Below are positions 16,967 through 26,510 of a stretch of 64,000 bases of DNA, one piece after another; position 1 is the first letter of the stretch, and each line of letters begins with the position of its first letter. The position numbers and the translations under genes are program-made. Below the pieces are notes generated by a model. It saw nothing but the letters and a program-made list of their open reading frames with translations. It made no database searches and was not told the DNA's origin. Origin of the DNA: Parabacteroides bouchesdurhonensis (GTDB lineage Bacteria > Bacteroidota > Bacteroidia > Bacteroidales > Tannerellaceae); contig NZ_LT896588.1 in NCBI RefSeq assembly GCF_900186615.1, positions 130,882 through 194,881 on the forward strand. The letters are read 5' to 3'.

Positions 16967-17950
16967 CTATTTTATCACTTCCTCTAATTTCCGGTGAAGC
17001 TCCTCACCTGTAATATTCTTGGCAATGATCACCCCGTTCGGATCAAGCAATACATTAGCCGGAATGCCGCGAATTCCATAAAGAGCAGGAATTTCCGAAT
17101 CCCAATATTTTAAGTCGGAAAGATGTGTCCAGGTTAGCTTATCATCACTAATTGCCTTCATCCATTTATTCTTGTCTTTGTCCAACGATATACCGATAAT
17201 CGTGAAGCCTTTATCTTTATAATTTTGAAATGCCTTCACTACATTCGGATTTTCACGACGACAAGGAGGACACCAAGATGCCCAGAAATCCAACAATACA
17301 TATTTACCTCTGAAATCAGATAAAGAAACCATTACTCCGGCTGTATCCGGCAAAGAAAACTCAGGTGCGACCTGACCAATCTGTACATGTTCCAACTGCT
17401 TAATGATTCCATCCAGATCCTTAACATAAGGGCAATTTGCCAATGAAGGAGAAAGTTTGGCTCGTGTTTCTCTCAAACCATCCAACGGTAACTGATATGT
17501 AAAATAACGATACAGGTAAAAAGCAGCAACCGGAGAACTCGGATATCTGGAAACAAGGCTATCAATATTATATCCTTCCTCAAAAACTTTCTCGGCATTT
17601 TCCCAGAAAAGGGTGTTGATCGGAGAATCCTCTATTGTAAGAGTTTTTCCATCGGCATCCAACTTAACATTCATCGTTACGTTTTCCAAGAAAAAAGACT
17701 GGGGATATCCCATTTGGTCGGTAGCCAAGCCATATAACAACGGTTGATCCACTTCGCCTTTAAAAGTAAACTTTCCATCTTTTACCTCTGCCGTATCGAC
17801 ATCAAAAAACATTTTGTTGCGGAAAGATTTCAGGTAGATCTCGCCATCGGACATACCTTCCACTTCACCATTAATCACATAGCCTTTCGAGGCTTCTTGG
17901 CAGCCAACCATTAACAGGCTTGCCAAGACAATCATTATTAATTGCTTCAT
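16967..17950 (-). CDS. TlpA-type thioredoxin lipoprotein with N-terminal DUF4369-like domain
   Basis: Membrane-anchored thiol oxidoreductase facing the periplasm, 327 residues from the ATG at 17950 (a TTG two codons earlier is less likely). Lipobox LLMVGC near residue 17; N-terminal beta-rich region (GYVINGEVEG, GEIYLKSF) of the DUF4369 type; C-terminal AhpC/TSA-thioredoxin fold from about 190 with FWASWCPPCRREN and the cis-Pro loop GIRGIPANVLLD. The CPPC motif is intact, so redox activity is expected; partner proteins are unknown. The start lies 15 bases after the stop of the EFR1 ferredoxin gene, so the two form an operon, an interesting pairing of an intracellular electron-transfer protein with an extracytoplasmic thioredoxin that may be only transcriptional. 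Confidence 0.9.
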   Translation of the reverse strand: MKQLIMIVLASLLMVGCQEASKGYVINGEVEGMSDGEIYLKSFRNKMFFDVDTAEVKDGKFTFKGEVDQPLLYGLATDQMGYPQSFFLENVTMNVKLDADGKTLTIEDSPINTLFWENAEKVFEEGYNIDSLVSRYPSSPVAAFYLYRYFTYQLPLDGLRETRAKLSPSLANCPYVKDLDGIIKQLEHVQIGQVAPEFSLPDTAGVMVSLSDFRGKYVLLDFWASWCPPCRRENPNVVKAFQNYKDKGFTIIGISLDKDKNKWMKAISDDKLTWTHLSDLKYWDSEIPALYGIRGIPANVLLDPNGVIIAKNITGEELHRKLEEVIK

Positions 17951-17965
17951 ACACAAATCTATTTA

Positions 17966-18739
17966 TTATTTATAATCAGGATGATGATAACGTCCTTTGT
18001 TCAGTGTTACTTTGCCATACTCTATAGCTCGCACGGGACAACGGTGGATACAAGCCAAACATTGGATACAAACATATTCCCATACAGGTTTTTCTCCCTT
18101 TTCCACAGATATTGCATCATGCGGACACATCTTTTCACATTGGCCGCAAGAAATACAGGCGTCCGTTGCATAAAAATCATTACGGCGCATAAACTTGAAG
18201 AAAAGACGATTGAGAACCCGAGTCTTCAAGAATGCAGCCCATCCCCGATGATATAGCGAAGCCTTTCTATTACCGTTTATATCATCTACAATGGCAGAAA
18301 TCCGTTTAGGTGCATTCTCCAATTTCCGTTGTTGCACTTCTTCCGAATCCACATCAAAGCCAGGTAACAGAATGTAATTATTAGGCATTTGAACAGAATA
18401 GGCTTTCGTTAAAGAAAGTCCTCTTATATTCAAATATTTACGCAACACTTTATCAGCCAATCCACAATCGTCGCCACACGTGCAAACAGCGTAAATAGGA
18501 TTGCCATCGTAATTGTCCAGAGTCAAAAAATGAATGAACCAATGAACCGACACAGGAAGTCCCCACGCATGTATGGGAAAAACCAGAAACACTTTTTCTC
18601 CTTTCTCCAAAGAGTATTGATGGTTCATAGAACCTTTATCCCATTCTTCTTTCATTGAAATCAATGCTCCTCCGAATATATCTCTTAATGCTTTAGCGAC
18701 CCAAAGCGAGTTTCCCGTTCCTGTGAAATAAAATATCAT
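17966..18739 (-). CDS. EFR1-type flavodoxin/ferredoxin fusion
   Basis: Cytoplasmic electron-transfer protein of 257 residues combining a flavodoxin-like N-terminal half with a bacterial 2x[4Fe-4S] ferredoxin at the C-terminus. MIFYFTGTGNSLWVAKAL at 1-18 is the FMN phosphate-binding start of the EFR1 family; HAWGLP near 58 and CTCGDDCG near 88 continue the flavin domain. Two cluster motifs follow: CISCGQCEKMCP near 194 and CIQCLACIHRCP near 223, each with the trailing Pro. Such proteins shuttle electrons in anaerobes, but donor and acceptor are unknown. First gene of a two-gene operon with the TlpA lipoprotein. Confidence 0.92.
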   Translation of the reverse strand: MIFYFTGTGNSLWVAKALRDIFGGALISMKEEWDKGSMNHQYSLEKGEKVFLVFPIHAWGLPVSVHWFIHFLTLDNYDGNPIYAVCTCGDDCGLADKVLRKYLNIRGLSLTKAYSVQMPNNYILLPGFDVDSEEVQQRKLENAPKRISAIVDDINGNRKASLYHRGWAAFLKTRVLNRLFFKFMRRNDFYATDACISCGQCEKMCPHDAISVEKGEKPVWEYVCIQCLACIHRCPVRAIEYGKVTLNKGRYHHPDYK

Positions 18740-18763
18740 ACTTGATGTTTACTTTTTCCAATG

Positions 18764-18771
18764 CAAAAATA
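18764..18771 (-). promoter_or_regulatory. -7 element of the EFR1-TlpA operon
   Basis: TATTTTTG on the minus strand, perfect TAnnTTTG, 24 bases before the EFR1 start codon. Confidence 0.6.
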
Positions 18772-18816
18772 ATTATTATTCAATCACATACATCATTTCT
18801 GTAAAAACAAAAAATA

Positions 18817-18850
18817 AAAAAGAGTGTTTCTTTAAGGAAACACTCTTTTT
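18817..18850. terminator. Terminator of the RND efflux operon
   Basis: AAAAAGAGTGTTTC, 6-base loop, GAAACACTCTTTTT: 14-bp perfect stem with T-runs on both sides, 5 bases past the TolC-family stop (minus strand). Confidence 0.9.
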
Positions 18851-18854
18851 CATT

Positions 18855-20120
18855 CTACAACTCAACATCCCATATTCCGGCACTTCTTTCCAATTCCACA
18901 TAAGCGGCACTATAATTAAAAAGCGTCTCTATATACTGGGCCTGTACATCATCATAAGTACGCTGGGCATCCAATACTTCCAACAAAGAAACCTCTCCTC
19001 TATTATAGCTATAAATTTTACCATCTATCACTTCACGGGCCTGTCGAAGCAATCCGTTCTCATACTGTTTGACCTGATCGGCAAAAGATTGGTAATTACG
19101 ATATGCCTGTACCACTTCCGTCTGTACTTGAAGCAACGCCTGTTGATATTGCAACTCAGCCTGTTGTTCGCGGAAACGGGCAGCATGCACACTTCCTTTA
19201 TTAAAATTTGAGAACTTTAATGGAACTGCTATACCTGCCGTCACTCCCGTAAACGGAGGCGCAGGAGCTTCCTCATTCCGAACCCTGTTATTACGGCTTA
19301 CCGCAATAGACAAATCCACATCCGTATTCCGTTCACGACGGGCAACCCTCAATTCTCGTGAAGCTACTTCCTTATTTTTCAAAGCAGCCACCAAATCCGT
19401 ACGATTCTCACTTGCTGTTGAAATAAGATCATCCAAAACAAATGTACGTAAATCCGTATGCAAAGCGGCTTTTGGCTGATACAATGTATCATGGCTCAAA
19501 GTACCCATCAGCAGATTCAGATTCGAAAAAGAATTATGCAACTCTGCACCGGCTTGCACCAGTTCATTATGCAAAATACCCGCCTCTACACGACTTTGCA
19601 TAGCGTCTATCTCACGAATCTGACCTAAACTAAAACGGATACTATCGCTCTCCGCCAGCTTTCGGATATTATCATACGCATTCTGTTTCACGTTATACAG
19701 TTCATTTTGTTTAAGAGCTCCCATATAAGAGATAGTAGCATCCGCCTGCAAATTACGGAAATAATCGGCAAGCAAAGCCTTTGACAATTCGCTTTCACTA
19801 CGCGCAAGGGCAATACCGGCCCCTCGTTTACCGAATGAAAAAGTTTTACTAAGCTCCACTTCTACGCTTTGTCCCATCTGCAACGTATGGTCTTCATTAT
19901 TGGAATATGAGACAGAAAGGTTTGGGTCGTTAAAGACCTTTGCAGCAACGATCCCGGCCTCAGATACGTTTACATTCAGTTTCTCGGCAGCATATTCCAG
20001 ATTTCCGGCCGTTACCTTTTCCATATATTGGCGATAGTTAACCGGAACTAACGTCTGTGCCTGCACTGACATGAAGCAGCACAATACACTTAATACCATA
20101 TAATATTTCATATTATTCAT
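18855..20120 (-). CDS. TolC-family outer membrane efflux protein (CusC/CzcC-like)
   Basis: Outer-membrane channel component of the tripartite efflux system, 421 residues. Signal peptide about 1-21 ending in VQAQ; no lipobox. Two OEP repeats of long amphipathic helices can be followed, for example GKRGAGIALARSESELSKAL near 97-116 and LLEVLDAQRTYDDVQAQYIE near 377-396, the latter being the classic conserved closing motif of each repeat. Last gene of the operon; its ATG overlaps the pump gene by 8 bases, indicating coupled translation. It would dock to the membrane-fusion protein encoded two genes upstream. Confidence 0.93.
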   Translation of the reverse strand: MNNMKYYMVLSVLCCFMSVQAQTLVPVNYRQYMEKVTAGNLEYAAEKLNVNVSEAGIVAAKVFNDPNLSVSYSNNEDHTLQMGQSVEVELSKTFSFGKRGAGIALARSESELSKALLADYFRNLQADATISYMGALKQNELYNVKQNAYDNIRKLAESDSIRFSLGQIREIDAMQSRVEAGILHNELVQAGAELHNSFSNLNLLMGTLSHDTLYQPKAALHTDLRTFVLDDLISTASENRTDLVAALKNKEVASRELRVARRERNTDVDLSIAVSRNNRVRNEEAPAPPFTGVTAGIAVPLKFSNFNKGSVHAARFREQQAELQYQQALLQVQTEVVQAYRNYQSFADQVKQYENGLLRQAREVIDGKIYSYNRGEVSLLEVLDAQRTYDDVQAQYIETLFNYSAAYVELERSAGIWDVEL

Positions 20121-23100
20121 CCTTCAATTTACAATCTTCCTGTATGACATCTTTTTGGGAATAATGTTTCTCTATCATATAGTAAAGAGATGGCAATACG
20201 TAAAGAGTTATAACCGTAGCAAACATTAACCCATATACAATAACCGTAGCCAACGGACGCTGTACATCCGAACCAATTCCCGTACTAAGTGAAGCCGGCA
20301 GCAATCCTAATACAGCAACCGTAGCCGTCATTAATATAGGACGAAAACGGTGTTTCGTTCCCGTTATTACAGCATCTTTCAATTCCCGCCCTCGACTACG
20401 CAAGTTATTAATATGTGAAATCATAATCACTCCATTCTGGATAGCCACACCGATAAGGGCAATAAAACCGACAGCAGAAGAGACATTCAAGGTCATTCCC
20501 CGCACATTCAGGGCCAACATACCTCCAAACAATGCTAACGGGACTACGCTCATCATCAGAGCTGCCTGACGGAACTTTCCACAAGCGGCAAAGAGTAAAA
20601 GCAGCATAATTCCCAATGCCAACGGTACGACCGCCGCCAAACGGGAATAAGCCCGATGTTGGTTCTCAAACTGACCGGCCCACTTTAAATGAACTTCGTC
20701 ATGGTTATATTTTATTTGTTTATCAATGGCATCATTCGCTTTATTCAGGAAAGCCGTCAAATCCACTCCCCGCAAATTAACACGAACGGTTAAATGCCTT
20801 TTATTCATTTCACGGGTAATGGTACTGGCGCCGGTAGTCATCTTGATTTCAGCCACCTGAGACAAGGGTATTTTAGTTCCGCTATCCGTAGTGAGCAATA
20901 AATTACCGATGCGCTCAGGGGAGTTACGGCTGGCATCATCAAAACGACAAATAACATCATAACTTTTACTTCCTATAAATATCTGGGAAATAGAAGCGCC
21001 GCCGATAGCCAATTCTATCAGGTCAGCGACATCCGATACGTTCAAGCCATACTGGGCTATACGGGCACGATCGGCAATAATCTGTAACTGCGGAAGAGGC
21101 GGTTCCTGATCAACGGCCACATCGGCAGCTCCGGGAATGGCTTTCAATACATTAGCCACCTTATCTGCAATATGGCGCGTTTCCGTAACATCATCGCCGT
21201 ATATTTTCAATGCCAAATCACTATGAGCACCGGCAATCTGGTCCATAACCATGTCAATAATGGGCTGAGAGAAACCAACAGAATAGCCGGGCATGGTAGA
21301 AAGCTTCTGTGCCATTTCTTCTATCAGATCAGCTTTCGATTTCCCGAATTTCCAGGTGTTATATGGTTTCAATCCTACTCCGCATTCAATATGGGAAAGA
21401 GAAAATGCCTCAGCTCCTTCATCATCACGCCCAACCTGAGTCATGACATAAGAAACTTCATCAAACTGCTTTATCGCATTCCGAAGCTCCGCACCCATTT
21501 CCTTCGATTTCTCAATAGAAATACCCGGAGGCAATTGTACCTGTATCCAGATCGCTCCCTCATCCAACGGAGGAAGAAAATCTTTTCCCACCGTATAGCT
21601 TAATACACCTGCCGCCACAAGTATGACGATCAACGGAGCTATCACTTTTTTCGGTTTTTCCATTAACCGCACCGTTTGGTTATGATAACCTGCGGATAGT
21701 TTCTCCAACCAACGGTTATGATATATTTTACGCGGCTTCCGATAGGCATAAAACGCCAGTCCCGGTATCAGGAACAAGGCGACGCTTAAAGCACCCAGCA
21801 AAGCATATCCCACCGTATATGCCATCGGGGTAAACAATTTCCGTTCGATATGTTCAAAAGCGAACAAGGGAACATAAGCCGTAATAATAATTAATGTAGA
21901 GAAGAAAATAGGACGTGCCACTTCCGTTGTACGACGCAAGATAGATTCTTCGGTAAGTATTTCGTCCGGATGACGCTCACGCTTCTTCAATATCGTTTCC
22001 ATCATCACAATAGCCCCATCTACCAATATACCAAAGTCTATTGCTCCTAACGAAAGCAGATTGGCGGGAATATCAGTGATCTGCATCAGTATAAAAGCAA
22101 TCAATAACGAAAGCGGGATGGTAAGCGACACCAGCAAAGCCCCGCGCCAGCTACCCAAAAAGAGAATAAGCACAAGAACCACCAATACCATTCCTTCAAA
22201 CAAAGTATGTGATACCGTGTGCAAAGTAGTATTAACCAAGTCCGTACGATCCATGAACACATGTATATGAGTTCCTTCCGGAAGAACTTCGTCATTCAAC
22301 TCGTTTACAGCCGCATGCACACCATCCAGCACTTGAGAAGGGTTTTCGCCGCGAAGCATCTGAACCACACCTTCCACACCATCGGAGTAGTCGCGTTTAT
22401 TATCCGTAAAACCATAGACACCTTTACGTTCCAGATTACCATATTTCAGTTTACCTATATCATTCAAATAGACAGGAACTCCATTCACTGTTTTGATCAC
22501 GATACGTCCCAGGTCTTCCAAATCTTTCACCAATCCAATACCCCGGATTACGTAACTCAGATCACCATGGCTCAACATACTACCACCGGCATTCACATTG
22601 TTTTTCTCGATCTTCTCAGTAATATCAGCCAGTGTAATGTTATATTCTTCCATTTTATTTGGATTCACCTCTATCTGGTATTGTGTAGTGATACCGCCGA
22701 AATTACTCACATCAGCTACACCCGTTACCTGCTTCAAACGAGGAATAATAACCCATTTATGAATGTCCGTCAATTCACGTAAATCCAAGCGGTCACTTTC
22801 CACCACATATCGAAAGATTTCCCCTGTCGGAGAAGTCAATGGGTTCAAACCGGGTACAGCATTATACGGTAACTCTACATCTACCAGACGTTCTTGCACA
22901 CGTTGACGTGCCCAATAATCATCTATACCGTCGTCAAACACCAACACAACAGTAGATAATCCGAACGTATTCTTACTGCGCATTACATTCAACCCGGGCA
23001 GGCCATTCATCGCCCTCTCTATAGGAATACTTATCTGTTGCTCTATCTCTTCCGCTGCCAAGCCGGGAACTTGCGTCACCACCTGTACTGTAGTATCGGC

Positions 23101-23223
23101 AATGTCTGGATAGGCATCAATAGCCAGTTGCGTCCACGAATAATACCCCACAATGGCCAGAAATAAGAATAACACGAACATCAGTCCTCGCCGATGTATC
23201 GCTGTATAAATTATCTTTTTCAT
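20113..23223 (-). CDS. HME-RND heavy-metal efflux pump (CzcA/CusA family)
   Basis: Proton-driven inner-membrane trimeric pump of 1036 residues, exporting metal ions across the envelope. Opens with MKKIIYTAIHRRGLM and the first transmembrane helix, has the two large periplasmic loops and the second block of helices after about 860. The helix-4 motif reads AIDFGILVDGAIVMME near 397-412, i.e. D-F-G-x3-D-G-A-x4-E, the pattern tied to divalent cations (Co/Zn/Cd/Ni, Czc/Cnr type), and not the AIGAMVDAA pattern of Cu/Ag pumps. Substrate assignment is inference from that motif. Flanked by its adaptor gene (5-base gap upstream) and TolC partner (8-base overlap downstream). Length is normal for the family. 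Confidence 0.94.
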   Translation of the reverse strand: MKKIIYTAIHRRGLMFVLFLFLAIVGYYSWTQLAIDAYPDIADTTVQVVTQVPGLAAEEIEQQISIPIERAMNGLPGLNVMRSKNTFGLSTVVLVFDDGIDDYWARQRVQERLVDVELPYNAVPGLNPLTSPTGEIFRYVVESDRLDLRELTDIHKWVIIPRLKQVTGVADVSNFGGITTQYQIEVNPNKMEEYNITLADITEKIEKNNVNAGGSMLSHGDLSYVIRGIGLVKDLEDLGRIVIKTVNGVPVYLNDIGKLKYGNLERKGVYGFTDNKRDYSDGVEGVVQMLRGENPSQVLDGVHAAVNELNDEVLPEGTHIHVFMDRTDLVNTTLHTVSHTLFEGMVLVVLVLILFLGSWRGALLVSLTIPLSLLIAFILMQITDIPANLLSLGAIDFGILVDGAIVMMETILKKRERHPDEILTEESILRRTTEVARPIFFSTLIIITAYVPLFAFEHIERKLFTPMAYTVGYALLGALSVALFLIPGLAFYAYRKPRKIYHNRWLEKLSAGYHNQTVRLMEKPKKVIAPLIVILVAAGVLSYTVGKDFLPPLDEGAIWIQVQLPPGISIEKSKEMGAELRNAIKQFDEVSYVMTQVGRDDEGAEAFSLSHIECGVGLKPYNTWKFGKSKADLIEEMAQKLSTMPGYSVGFSQPIIDMVMDQIAGAHSDLALKIYGDDVTETRHIADKVANVLKAIPGAADVAVDQEPPLPQLQIIADRARIAQYGLNVSDVADLIELAIGGASISQIFIGSKSYDVICRFDDASRNSPERIGNLLLTTDSGTKIPLSQVAEIKMTTGASTITREMNKRHLTVRVNLRGVDLTAFLNKANDAIDKQIKYNHDEVHLKWAGQFENQHRAYSRLAAVVPLALGIMLLLLFAACGKFRQAALMMSVVPLALFGGMLALNVRGMTLNVSSAVGFIALIGVAIQNGVIMISHINNLRSRGRELKDAVITGTKHRFRPILMTATVAVLGLLPASLSTGIGSDVQRPLATVIVYGLMFATVITLYVLPSLYYMIEKHYSQKDVIQEDCKLKDE

Positions 23224-23228
23224 AGCTA

Positions 23229-24338
23229 TTAACGCGCGTCAAGTAAATAAAAAGCACCGGTAGAAATCACCTCGTCTCCTGGATTCAAACCGGAAAGAAT
23301 GACTGTTTTATTATCTTCCGTAGGACCGGACACCACTGTCTGCTTACGATAATTATTATTTCCCAACGACACCAATACATAGGTCTGGTTTTCTTCTTGA
23401 AGGATAGCAGAAGTAGGGATACGGATCACTTCAGCTTCTTTATCGCTCAGTTTTACCGTACCATACATCGCAGGCTTTATCAGACGGGCAGAGTTATCAC
23501 ATTCTATCAACACTTCTACCGAACGGGTTTCTTCATCAAGCATCTCGCTGATGTGATAAATCGTTCCGGAGAAAGGCTTATCCGGCATCGCTACCAGACG
23601 GATTTCCACATCATCCAAAGCCAATATCATTCCCAAATCCTTTTCTTTCACATGGGCAACGACCCAGACCTTATCCAGATTGGCAATAACAGCAATCGGA
23701 TCAGAATCCTCCTTGAGATATTGCCCTAATACAATCCGGTCTGTCACGACTTCACCGGCTATGGGGGAACGAACCACTAACGGTTGTCCAAGTACCAGTT
23801 CATCCGGATTTATCTGGAAGACTTTAAGGGCAGCCAAAGCATTCTCGTAGTCTTTCTTTTTCAGTTCATAATTTACCTCTGCTTCCTCCAATTCCTTTTG
23901 GACTCCCACTTTGTTTTGTATCAGGTCTTGTTCACGGCGAAGACTTTTCAGAGCCAGTTCCATTTCTTGTTTAGCCTGATAATATCCTTTGCCTGTTTCA
24001 TAAAATGAAGGAGAACTAATTTCGAATATAGGACTGCCCGGTATTACTTTCTGTCCCAGGCGAACAAACGATTTGGTAATACGCCCCGCAAAAGGCGACG
24101 CGATCTCCGCATAATTAGAAGGAATGGCTTTTACCACTCCGGATGTAGTAAACTCCATACGATAAGGAGTAAGTTTCACAACTTCGGTTTGTATTTTGGA
24201 CAATACGGGAGATTTTTCACCGATATGGACAGTATCCCCTTTTAATGTTACGGCATAAGCCTCTTCTTCACCATCTTTATGAGTATGGCAAGAACACAAA
24301 ACTATTGCAGGAAGCAACAGTAGTAATAGATGTTTCAT
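23229..24338 (-). CDS. RND periplasmic adaptor lipoprotein (CzcB/CusB-like)
   Basis: Membrane-fusion protein of 369 residues joining pump and outer-membrane channel. Lipobox VLCSC with Cys17, then a His/Glu-rich HTHKDGEEE segment that could bind metal. Barrel-sandwich (biotinyl-lipoyl) halves are visible around ASPFAGRITKSFVRLGQKV near 80 and VVRSPIAGEVVTDRIVLGQY near 190, bracketing a coiled-coil hairpin (KQEMELALKSLRREQDL). C-terminal beta-barrel and membrane-proximal domain complete it (LNPGDEVISTGAFYLLD). Second gene of the operon. Confidence 0.93.
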   Translation of the reverse strand: MKHLLLLLLPAIVLCSCHTHKDGEEEAYAVTLKGDTVHIGEKSPVLSKIQTEVVKLTPYRMEFTTSGVVKAIPSNYAEIASPFAGRITKSFVRLGQKVIPGSPIFEISSPSFYETGKGYYQAKQEMELALKSLRREQDLIQNKVGVQKELEEAEVNYELKKKDYENALAALKVFQINPDELVLGQPLVVRSPIAGEVVTDRIVLGQYLKEDSDPIAVIANLDKVWVVAHVKEKDLGMILALDDVEIRLVAMPDKPFSGTIYHISEMLDEETRSVEVLIECDNSARLIKPAMYGTVKLSDKEAEVIRIPTSAILQEENQTYVLVSLGNNNYRKQTVVSGPTEDNKTVILSGLNPGDEVISTGAFYLLDAR

Positions 24339-24378
24339 ATTTAATCGCTGTAATTATGTATAAAATAGAATAAGATTA

Positions 24379-24741
24379 TTACTGATACATAATTACATAC
24401 GGGGGATCACGTAAATTGCAGAGACGGACAGACCTTACGAACGTCCTATTCCTGTAAGGTTGAATAAATACGGACAAAAGAACCCATGCCATTACTCCCA
24501 GAAATGAGTAGTGCATCAGTTCAATATACATTTCGGTTAACTCTTCAATCGTATTGAATGCGGCCGTACTATGATTGTGATGAGGCAAGCCGTCAGCACC
24601 CGGCAAATAAGGGTGAGAGTGTGTAATGGTATAAGTAGGGAAATAATGTGTATGGGTAAAGGCCGTTCCACCCACGTAGTAACCCATAAAGAGTACCACT
24701 AAAACGAATCTTAGCCACTTTAAATTACACAATGTTTTCAT
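24379..24741 (-). CDS. His-rich two-helix membrane protein heading the efflux operon
   Basis: A 120-residue protein of no recognised family. One hydrophobic helix at about 11-29 (FVLVVLFMGYYVGGTAF) and one at about 78-95 (YSFLGVMAWVLLSVFI) flank an external loop holding nine His in about 30 residues: HTHYFPTYTITHSH at 30-43 and LPHHNHS at 52-58. The basic ends predict both termini inside, placing the loop in the periplasm. As first gene of the czc/cus-like operon, 40 bases before the adaptor, it is well placed to bind or buffer Zn/Ni/Co/Cu at the pump entrance or to sense them. This is inference; no enzymatic motif is present. Confidence 0.75.
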   Translation of the reverse strand: MKTLCNLKWLRFVLVVLFMGYYVGGTAFTHTHYFPTYTITHSHPYLPGADGLPHHNHSTAAFNTIEELTEMYIELMHYSFLGVMAWVLLSVFIQPYRNRTFVRSVRLCNLRDPPYVIMYQ

Positions 24742-24770
24742 CCATCATCTTCTTACGACACAAAGGTATA

Positions 24771-24778
24771 TAAAAGAT
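24771..24778 (-). promoter_or_regulatory. -7 element of the efflux operon
   Basis: TACCTTTG on the minus strand, perfect TAnnTTTG, 29 bases before the start of the His-rich protein gene. Confidence 0.6.
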
Positions 24779-24882
24779 AATCAACTTCATCGTTTTGCTC
24801 AATGAATCGAAAAGGATAAAGCATTATTATTTGGCATAACGCGATTTTATCCCTTTATTTGTATTCATTAAATAATACTTAT

Positions 24883-26439
24883 ATGAAAAAAGATATACTC
24901 ATATTCGCGGCTATAGCCTGCATGTCATTTCCTCTTGTCCATGCACAGGATTCAGCCATAAAGAAAATCATTGAGACCGGGCAGAACGACAACCGGGTTA
25001 TGCACCATCTTGACGTTTTAACCAATCGTTTTGGCGGACGCCCTATCGGTTCAGACGCTTACGAAAACGCGGCCGAATGGATGGTGCGCGAATTTAAGAG
25101 CTGGGGATTGGATGTTGAATTGCAGGAAGCCGGAACTTTACCTGTCGGTTTCAATCGCGGTCCCTGGTTCGGACGGTTACTTGGCGATAATGCCATGAGC
25201 CTGCATTTTGTTACCCCTTCATACACTTCGGGCACAAAAGGTTTGCAGCGTGGCCATGTATTACTTGAACCTCATACCCAAAACGAATTCAATCGTATGA
25301 AAGGCCGTCTGAAAGGTGCTTGGGTACTTATATCCGGCACAAATGAAGGCTGGCCTATAGATCGCTCCGCTTTTGCCGATTCCGTTCGTCAGGGAATAAA
25401 AGAGAAAAACGAAGAAATAGCCAAGAAAAATAAAGAACTGATGGAAGAAAACTGGACCAAAGGAACAAAACACGAAATGTTGCCTTACGAAGAATTTCCA
25501 GGTCTGTTTTACAAAGAGATGTGTGAAGCCGGAGCACTCGGCTTTATCCAGTCCGCGCCAGTTCCTTTACGCGCATTATACGACCGGAAGATGTTACAAG
25601 ACCCGGAAACGACATTCGACAACCTGCCGGAAGTGCCCGACATCAAACTCGACGAGCATCAATACGCCACAATTAAACAGATGGTTAAAGAACGTCGCGA
25701 GTTCTTGTTGGAGTTCGACATACGCAACCATTTCAAACTTGGCCCTATTAAATATTATAATGTAGTAGCTTCGATAAAAGGCAGTAAGTATCCGGACGAA
25801 TATGTTATTGTAAGCGGTCATTTGGATTCGTACGACGTAGCCACCGGAGGTATTGATTGCGGAACAGGAATCGGACCAATGATGGAAACGGCCCGTATGA
25901 TAGCCCAATCAGGAGCAAAGCCGAAACGCACAATCCTCTTTATTGGTTTTGCCGGAGAAGAATTCGGGATATTGGGCGCACAAGCGTGGACAAAAAGCAA
26001 CGCATCCAAACTGCCTAAGATTTCCAACATGTTCAATCGTGACGGAGGACCGGAACCTCCTGTTGGCATATCTGTTCCACAAGCAATGTACGACGACTTT
26101 GTAAAAATATGCGAACCTGTCCGGACGATACGTGCCGACTATCCGTTTGAAGTAAAAGTCCGCGAGCCCCGTAAACGTCCCATCCATACAGGCGGAACGG
26201 ATGCCTCCGCGTTTGCCATCAAAGGAGTGCCCACGTTGGGATTCACTACAGAAGACATTAAAGGCTATAATTTCAGCTATGGAGAAATATGGCATACCGA
26301 ACGTGATCTTTACACGAAAAATATTCCCGAATACCAAGAACACACTGCCACAGTTACAGCTATCGTTACTCTTGGAGTAGCCAATCTGGACAAACTGTTA
26401 CCCAGAGATGGATTATATTTAGAGGAAAGCAATAATTAA
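24883..26439 (+). CDS. Secreted M28 family zinc metallopeptidase
   Basis: Exported aminopeptidase/carboxypeptidase-type enzyme of 518 residues from the ATG at 24883 (an upstream ATG at 24859 lies in the promoter-like region and would spoil the signal peptide). Signal peptide MKKDILIFAAIACMSFPLVHA. A PA-like insert lies at about 110-240. The M28 zinc core follows: VSGHLDSYDVATGG near 307 with the His and Asp ligands, GFAGEEFGILGAQAW near 356 with the catalytic and ligand Glu pair, and GGTDASAF near 437 followed by the closing His region EIWHTERD. Monocistronic with a strong terminator. Substrate unknown; in gut relatives such enzymes trim dietary or host peptides. Confidence 0.9.
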   Translation: MKKDILIFAAIACMSFPLVHAQDSAIKKIIETGQNDNRVMHHLDVLTNRFGGRPIGSDAYENAAEWMVREFKSWGLDVELQEAGTLPVGFNRGPWFGRLLGDNAMSLHFVTPSYTSGTKGLQRGHVLLEPHTQNEFNRMKGRLKGAWVLISGTNEGWPIDRSAFADSVRQGIKEKNEEIAKKNKELMEENWTKGTKHEMLPYEEFPGLFYKEMCEAGALGFIQSAPVPLRALYDRKMLQDPETTFDNLPEVPDIKLDEHQYATIKQMVKERREFLLEFDIRNHFKLGPIKYYNVVASIKGSKYPDEYVIVSGHLDSYDVATGGIDCGTGIGPMMETARMIAQSGAKPKRTILFIGFAGEEFGILGAQAWTKSNASKLPKISNMFNRDGGPEPPVGISVPQAMYDDFVKICEPVRTIRADYPFEVKVREPRKRPIHTGGTDASAFAIKGVPTLGFTTEDIKGYNFSYGEIWHTERDLYTKNIPEYQEHTATVTAIVTLGVANLDKLLPRDGLYLEESNN

Positions 26440-26469
26440 AGATCATCAAAAGAAGAGGGACGGAAATAA

Positions 26470-26502
26470 AAAAGAGAGTATCTTCATCAGATACTCTCTT
26501 TT
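26470..26502. terminator. Bidirectional terminator
   Basis: AAAAGAGAGTATCT, loop TCATC, AGATACTCTCTTTT: 14-bp perfect stem. Ends the M28 transcript (+) and the tRNA-His transcript (-), whose 3' end is 9 bases away. Confidence 0.92.
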
Positions 26503-26510
26503 GCTTTGCG

